Origin: Magnetococcales bacterium
Lineage (GTDB): Bacteria; Pseudomonadota; Magnetococcia; Magnetococcales; UBA8363
DNA: 20,916 bases
NCBI GenBank assembly: GCA_015232865.1
Contig: JADFYU010000042.1
Span: 1 to 20,916, forward strand
Reading direction: 5' to 3'
In this document: positions 16,468 through 20,916 of the stretch, in pieces
Numbering within the stretch: the stretch's first letter is position 1
How the letters are laid out: each line of letters opens with the position of its first letter
Translations under genes and position numbers: made by a program
Notes under the pieces: model-generated
Seen by the model: the letters and a program-made list of their open reading frames with translations, nothing else
Told to the model about the DNA's origin: nothing
Databases searched by the model: none

Positions 16468-16476
16468 TTATCCACA
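16468..16476 (+). promoter_or_regulatory. Second consensus DnaA box
   Basis: TTATCCACA, an exact DnaA-box consensus, lies in the 115-base gap between the convergent DUF4126 and VTC genes. No promoter is expected there. A minor GAGA-CAG-TCTC hairpin followed by TTGGTTTTT (about 16427-16447) in the same gap may be a weak terminator for the DUF4126 gene. Confidence 0.35.
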
Positions 16477-16504
16477 ATGGCAGGCTAGCGTGTTTTCAGG
16501 ATGA

Positions 16505-17221
16505 TCAGAGCCAAAGATCGTTGCGAGTCTGTTCTATGGCATTTGTAAATTTGCTGTTTGGCACTGATTTCAGATTAAAACTTCTGACCAAAAACGTGGT
16601 AAACTGATGATCATCCCGGTCGGCTTTTATTTCCAATACAATTTGACGACTCAAATCCCTTTTGAACAACGAAGGGTCGGTCAAGAATAGCGTATCCGAT
16701 TCGGCATAACGCACGTCATGATCAAAAGAGAGGCGTACGTTTGAATTGCTCTTCAAAAACCAAGCCTCCCGATCATACTCGACGAGGGTGACCGGTTTCT
16801 GATGGCGTAGGTGGACAATGCGTTCAAAATCATGAAGTTTTGGATCATCCACCGAAAAACACCCGGTTGCCATGAATTGGTCATACTGTTTTACATCAAT
16901 CGTGCTCACCTTTTTCGAAATAAACTGTCCAATTCTTTGTTTTTGCTCTACTTTTAAAAATTTTGTTTCACCATAGGTGCGAAAATAAGTACGAAAACGC
17001 AGTTTATTCCGATTGCACACCCCATGGATCTTTTCGACATAGGCATCAAAATTCTGGGTATCAAAATAGAGAGAGCGAACCAGATATCGATTTGAAGCGC
17101 TGACCCTGGAGTGATCATCCAGACGACACCAGCCCATCAAGGCTGTGCGCAATCGATAATAGAGAGGCAGATCAATCAGATATTTGGATTCAAATCGGGC
17201 GGCGCCAGGTATTGCGTTCAT
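16505..17221 (-). CDS. VTC-domain polyphosphate polymerase
   Basis: This 238-residue protein is a stand-alone VTC domain, the catalytic domain of the yeast Vtc4 polyphosphate polymerase, which makes polyphosphate from ATP in a tunnel lined by basic residues. Visible tunnel elements are RFESKYL (E11, K13), YLVRSLYFDT (R49), NKLRFRTYF (K73, R75, R77), FLKVEQK (E92, K94), VEYDREAW (R151), RLSFDHDVR, VLEIKAD (E197, K199) and SKF (K224). It has no signal peptide or membrane helix, so it should be cytosolic. Its ATG overlaps the stop of the CotH-like gene (ATGA) without a Shine-Dalgarno sequence, so translation is coupled. Assignment to the triphosphate-tunnel superfamily is firm; polyphosphate synthesis is by family inference. 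Confidence 0.9.
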   Translation of the reverse strand: MNAIPGAARFESKYLIDLPLYYRLRTALMGWCRLDDHSRVSASNRYLVRSLYFDTQNFDAYVEKIHGVCNRNKLRFRTYFRTYGETKFLKVEQKQRIGQFISKKVSTIDVKQYDQFMATGCFSVDDPKLHDFERIVHLRHQKPVTLVEYDREAWFLKSNSNVRLSFDHDVRYAESDTLFLTDPSLFKRDLSRQIVLEIKADRDDHQFTTFLVRSFNLKSVPNSKFTNAIEQTRNDLWL

Positions 17222-20166
17222 GGTAGCAGAGCTGCCCGCAATCCCACTGGGCTGGAAGAGAGATCTGGAATTGTTACGCCCTGGATGGTCGTCGGAGTCG
17301 TTATAGGTCCAGTGGCAAACGGGCTGGAAGCCGAGTCTCCAGTTGGCTTATAAACGGGATTTCCAAAAGAGTCATATTGATAAAACAGGCCAGGGTCGCC
17401 CAAGCGTAAGTCCTGCATCTCTATACTGTCGCCCCACTCTTCGGCTTTATCCAATCCAACACCAACCAAGGATAATCTGGAGGACTCATCCAGAAAAAAA
17501 GATTTCTGGTTTTTCCAGAACAAGCTTCCAAAAATCTGAACCCGAGAGCCGCCAAAAATCGGTTTTTTCTGATAGAGCGCAACCGCTGTTTCGTTGTTTT
17601 GAAAATGGCTGGCGTAGCCAAAAACGGTCGAAAGATCCTTAGCGGCCAAACCAATTTTGGAGTTTTCCATGCGGCTGTTGAATAAATGGATGGTGCTCTT
17701 CTCCCCCGCACTAATGGCCTTGTCGCCCATGGCATCAAACAGGGTATCGGTAATCAGCAACTCCGACCCTGAAAAATCCAGACCATCCCCACCATTGTTC
17801 TTGATCACGCAATGGCGAATAATTCCCGTCACCCAATCACCATCAAATCCATCGGAAGAGTTATCTGAAATTTCACTATTCTCGATCAAGATTGAGGCAT
17901 GTTTGATATTCAGTCCATCATCCGCCTGTCCCTGCTCGATCCGGCTATACTGAACCGTGACCGGCGAGTAATAGAAGTTGATCTGACCGGAGAAGAAAAT
18001 TCCATTGAGCCACTCCTGATTTCCACCACGAATGACGGTATGGAGCAGCGTTGACCTCTCCTGGGCATTGACAATTGCCACAACCCCCCATGGCATACCA
18101 TCAGACAAAGGTTCAATGACAACAGGTTGCTTGGCCGTCCCCAAAGATTGAAGAGCCCGATAGGCAAGAATACTGGCTCCCGGCCCCATTTTCAGATGCG
18201 CTCCCGCTTCCAAGACAAGACCGCGGCTACCCGGAATAACGATTGACCCGGTGACGGAATACTCTCCGGCCGGCAGGGTCAAGTTGATGCCGTCATCCTG
18301 AAACGGCAAAGAGCTACCGGCAAGAAAATCTACGATTCCGATCGCCGGGTCTCCACCCTCCAATGGCTGGGTGAAGGGAGAGTGGCGGGTCATGTGAGGG
18401 GGAATCGGCTCACCGGTCAAGCCATGCCGGAACCGATATTCGGCCTCAACAGGCATGAACCGCTTTTCTTGCTCAGGATTGTTGAAGGAGAGGGTCAAAC
18501 GCCAATCCGTCCATTCGGATTGCAAATATTCAGTGCGTTTTTCCCAGAAAAAAAGCTGATCGAACGAAAGTTTCAACCAACCATTTTCCAATGCTGTTTT
18601 TATGGGTTTAACGGTCAAACTCCGGTTGTCCGGTCCAGAAACATGCAGGTCGAGATCAAGATTGCCGAGAGCGTGCCCCGAGGGAAATTTAATGGATAAT
18701 TGTTCAAAAGCCAACCGATGAATACCCTCAGGCGTTATGGTCAATTGCAGGGTAACTCTCTCTCCTTTTTGCTGCTGTTCGCCGGTGATGAAAACCCGGC
18801 CCAACGTGACCCACGTATCAAGCAACGTCATGTTGTCCTGAAGATCTTGAATACGTTTCTTATGATTTTTATCCAAAGCATCGGGGTCTTGGGGAGTGAT
18901 GCCGAGAGAAACAACAGAGGCCCTGATTTCGCCGAAGCGTTGTTTCAGCAGGTCAATGATTTCCTCCCCTTGATCATGGATCATCTGATACAGCGTTCTG
19001 TTGCGCTGAAAAGCGATATCAGGAATCGCCAGAATTCTTTGGACGAGCATTTTTGAATCTTTGGAAAGAGAATCCAGCGAACCTGTCGTTCGGTCAACCG
19101 GAATCAAAATATTTCGATCCCGCTTGCCAAGGGGAAAAACATGTACGTCATTGAGAATGGGGGAAAACAGCCCGTTACTGGTATTGTAGTACCAAGTCAG
19201 GTTGCTGGGATATTGAGCATGATGACTACCGAAGATCAAAAGTAGAGCGTTCCATTTGACAAAACCATCGACATCCAGAATATGCGGCAGTCGATTTAAT
19301 ACCGTCTGATCATCCTCTATCAGCATCAATTCGCAAAATTCCTGCCATCGTTTTTGAATGAGGCTTGCCGTAGACGGATCTTTCCTGATGGCCGGTTGAT
19401 AATCAGCTAACAATGAGTTTTTATTGAAAATCGTCTGTTTAAGCGTACTATATCGACTCTCCAACCAAGCGTTATCCTCAACAAAAATTTGTCCTTCAGG
19501 AAGACGTTGCCGCTCCAACATCTCCTTGCTGCGTTGCTCGTACCAGAAGTAAAGCCCCAGATCGACCTGATTCAGGCTGACGCGGGCAAACCCTGAGTCG
19601 GGTACGACCAACCCCATACGGCGACCCAATTCATAGACCACCTGCTCCACTTCATAGGTTCTTTCCTGAGGGATGACCAGATTAATCTCTCGGTAGCCGT
19701 TTTTGTACTCATTACGCTTGATCTTGATCCGCCAGGACTTCTTTGGCTTGGCCCAGTGCAAAGAGAGATCCCCCCGCAGCCTCATTTCAGCTTTGAGTGG
19801 CTTTCCATCTTCAAAAGAGAACATGATCGGAAACCACTCCTTATCCTCTTTGGTCAGAACCCCTTTTTGGCTGGCTTTCTTGGACAGCTCTTCTATTTTA
19901 CGTAATAACTTCGGATTGATACCGATCTGATATTTTGGGATTGAAAGGTCGGATGCGTGTTTCGGGTCACTCTCAAACCATTCAACAGCTACAGAGGAGG
20001 TCACATGCCGCTCAAAAATCTGCTGAATTTTCTCTGAGATATAAACACGATTAAGGAAAAGATCGACTGAGACAGCAAAAAAAATGCAGACAATTATGGC
20101 CGTATTGAACCAAGTCAACCGCCTGTGTGCAGCCGGAGACAGGGGAAGCTTGATGATCGTTTTCAT
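17218..20166 (-). CDS. Membrane-anchored CotH-kinase-like protein fused to a parallel beta-helix
   Basis: The 982-residue protein starts with a positively charged stretch (H14 R15 R16) and one hydrophobic helix (about 19-39), so it is likely a signal-anchor with the bulk outside the cytoplasm. The CotH kinase-like domain spans about 110-440: LRGDLSLHWAKPKKSWRIKIK (R131, G132, K143-W145), YELGRRMGLVVP, WYEQRS, W305-N322 (LIFGSHHAQYPSNLTWYYN) and the metal-site segment LFSPILNDVHVF (N339, D340, H342). Residues 450-600 form a beta-rich linker. Residues about 640-920 form a right-handed beta-helix with turns such as DDGLNIKHASILIENSEISDN and GGDGLDFSGSELLITDTLF. CotH proteins phosphorylate spore-coat substrates in Bacillus; activity here is unproven. 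Neighbours are DUF4956 and VTC. The DNA looks more A+T-rich than regions A and D. Confidence 0.85.
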   Translation of the reverse strand: MKTIIKLPLSPAAHRRLTWFNTAIIVCIFFAVSVDLFLNRVYISEKIQQIFERHVTSSVAVEWFESDPKHASDLSIPKYQIGINPKLLRKIEELSKKASQKGVLTKEDKEWFPIMFSFEDGKPLKAEMRLRGDLSLHWAKPKKSWRIKIKRNEYKNGYREINLVIPQERTYEVEQVVYELGRRMGLVVPDSGFARVSLNQVDLGLYFWYEQRSKEMLERQRLPEGQIFVEDNAWLESRYSTLKQTIFNKNSLLADYQPAIRKDPSTASLIQKRWQEFCELMLIEDDQTVLNRLPHILDVDGFVKWNALLLIFGSHHAQYPSNLTWYYNTSNGLFSPILNDVHVFPLGKRDRNILIPVDRTTGSLDSLSKDSKMLVQRILAIPDIAFQRNRTLYQMIHDQGEEIIDLLKQRFGEIRASVVSLGITPQDPDALDKNHKKRIQDLQDNMTLLDTWVTLGRVFITGEQQQKGERVTLQLTITPEGIHRLAFEQLSIKFPSGHALGNLDLDLHVSGPDNRSLTVKPIKTALENGWLKLSFDQLFFWEKRTEYLQSEWTDWRLTLSFNNPEQEKRFMPVEAEYRFRHGLTGEPIPPHMTRHSPFTQPLEGGDPAIGIVDFLAGSSLPFQDDGINLTLPAGEYSVTGSIVIPGSRGLVLEAGAHLKMGPGASILAYRALQSLGTAKQPVVIEPLSDGMPWGVVAIVNAQERSTLLHTVIRGGNQEWLNGIFFSGQINFYYSPVTVQYSRIEQGQADDGLNIKHASILIENSEISDNSSDGFDGDWVTGIIRHCVIKNNGGDGLDFSGSELLITDTLFDAMGDKAISAGEKSTIHLFNSRMENSKIGLAAKDLSTVFGYASHFQNNETAVALYQKKPIFGGSRVQIFGSLFWKNQKSFFLDESSRLSLVGVGLDKAEEWGDSIEMQDLRLGDPGLFYQYDSFGNPVYKPTGDSASSPFATGPITTPTTIQGVTIPDLSSSPVGLRAALLP

Positions 20167-20175
20167 GGCATCTGG

Positions 20176-20180
20176 CCTCT
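20176..20180 (-). promoter_or_regulatory. Ribosome-binding site of the CotH-like gene overlapping the DUF4956 stop
   Basis: On the minus strand AGAGG sits nine bases before the ATG at 20166, and its first two bases are part of the TAG stop of DUF4956. A ribosome ending DUF4956 would therefore sit on this site, favouring coupled translation. Confidence 0.55.
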
Positions 20181-20874
20181 AAAGAGGAAGCGACAGGTGT
20201 GGGGCAAGAAGAGAGGCTTCCGTGACAGCACCGATGTTGCGAACTTTATTAAGCAAGCCCATGGGATCTTCAGACTCCGGCCCGCCGGCAAAGCGAATTT
20301 CAAAGACCATTTCGACAAAACAGTCCTGTTGGGTCTGTCTCGTTTCCAAACTCCGGGTGGTATGTATAACCCCCATTCCCTCAAGTGTTTTCAGCAAAGT
20401 TGCGTGACTGTCGGTGCTGTTTGATTTAACCACCAACACAAAATTATCCTGGCGTGGCTGCCCATATTTCAGGAAAAACAGCATCAGCAGGACGACACCG
20501 ATAAAGACACTGGAGATAATAGCCGGAACCCAATTCAACGTTCCACTTCCCAGGCCAACGGCAATTCCCCAAAAGAGATAGATCATATCCCTGGAATCTT
20601 TGATTACGGTCCGAAAACGGATGATGGACAAGGCTCCGACCATACCCAGAGAGAGGGCCAGATTGCTGCCGATCAACATCATGATCAAACCGACAATCGC
20701 CGGCATCAGCAAAAGAGTGGTCAGAAATGATCGCTCGTAGGTCAAACCCCGATGAGTAAACCGGTAGGTGAACACCATCCACAAGCCAATGGAAAGAGCC
20801 AAACACATACTGACTAACAGGTCAATAATGGATACAGGAAAACTTTGTGCTTGAGACGCAACCAGATTCAACAT
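20179..20874 (-). CDS. DUF4956 polytopic membrane protein
   Basis: The 231-residue protein has four or five membrane segments in its first 136 residues (about 14-36, 48-68, 69-85, 97-115, 116-136) and the DUF4956 signature GMVGALSIIRFRTVIKDSRDMIYLFWGIAVGLGSG (78-111), which resembles the core of MgtC-like proteins. Residues 140-231 form a soluble alternating strand/helix domain (NFVLVVKSNSTDSHATLLKTLEGMG, CFVEMVFEIRF, LLNKVRNIGAVTEASLLAPH), probably ACT- or ferredoxin-like and cytosolic. TAAGGA six bases before the ATG supports the start. It is the first gene of the three-gene unit; the promoter lies beyond the window edge. Function is unknown. It is often found next to VTC and CotH genes. 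Confidence 0.88.
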   Translation of the reverse strand: MLNLVASQAQSFPVSIIDLLVSMCLALSIGLWMVFTYRFTHRGLTYERSFLTTLLLMPAIVGLIMMLIGSNLALSLGMVGALSIIRFRTVIKDSRDMIYLFWGIAVGLGSGTLNWVPAIISSVFIGVVLLMLFFLKYGQPRQDNFVLVVKSNSTDSHATLLKTLEGMGVIHTTRSLETRQTQQDCFVEMVFEIRFAGGPESEDPMGLLNKVRNIGAVTEASLLAPHLSLPL

Positions 20875-20880
20875 GTCTGT

Positions 20881-20886
20881 TCCTTA
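20881..20886 (-). promoter_or_regulatory. Ribosome-binding site of the DUF4956 gene
   Basis: TAAGGA on the minus strand, six bases before the ATG at 20874, fixes the start of the first gene in the DUF4956-CotH-VTC unit. Confidence 0.5.
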
Positions 20887-20916
20887 TCTCTGGATCTTTG
20901 TCTGACTGGAGTTCAG

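Overview
The window reads as chromosomal DNA of a Gram-negative proteobacterium. LPS-export and outer-membrane biogenesis genes (lptD, surA), a glutaminyl-tRNA synthetase of the beta/gamma type, and the joined order trpF-accD-folC-lptD-surA-pdxA suggest a deep-branching lineage. Something near the Magnetococcales would fit, but that is a guess from gene order and protein flavour, not a measured placement. Most genes have confident family assignments. I see no rRNA, tRNA, CRISPR array, insertion sequence or phage gene.

Layout. (A) 2-7912, plus strand: the end of a small single-pass membrane protein, then trpF, accD, folC, lptD, surA and pdxA. Four junctions use overlapping ATGA stop/start codons (unknown/trpF, folC/lptD, surA/pdxA and, with TGATG, accD/folC), so this is one or two tightly coupled operons mixing tryptophan, fatty-acid, folate, outer-membrane and pyridoxal-phosphate functions. 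(B) 7917-10653, minus strand: yciB (septation-associated membrane protein) coupled by ATGA to a secreted protein with nine kinesin-light-chain-type TPR repeats and a C-terminal SPOR-like domain; a short hairpin with an eight-T run ends it. (C) 10654-11081: a 428-base intergenic region with a perfect 20-base palindrome and a possible 39-residue ORF. (D) 11082-16389, plus strand: glnS; then a promoter-like site and the qmcA-nfeD membrane pair; then a secreted DUF4197 protein; a large 19-bp-stem hairpin; and a DUF4126 membrane protein with a SHOCT tail. (E) 16505-20874, minus strand: a compact three-gene unit, DUF4956 membrane protein -> CotH-kinase-like/beta-helix protein -> VTC-type polyphosphate polymerase.

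Region E is the most interesting part. The three genes are spaced by 12 bases and then by an ATGA overlap, so they should be made together. From topology, the VTC domain protein is cytosolic and has no membrane part, DUF4956 is polytopic with a cytosolic C-terminal domain, and the CotH/beta-helix protein is anchored by one N-terminal helix with its bulk outside the cytoplasm. My inference is a membrane machine that makes polyphosphate on the inside and couples it, through DUF4956, to an extracytoplasmic kinase-like/beta-helix protein. No function for the set as a whole can be read from the sequence.
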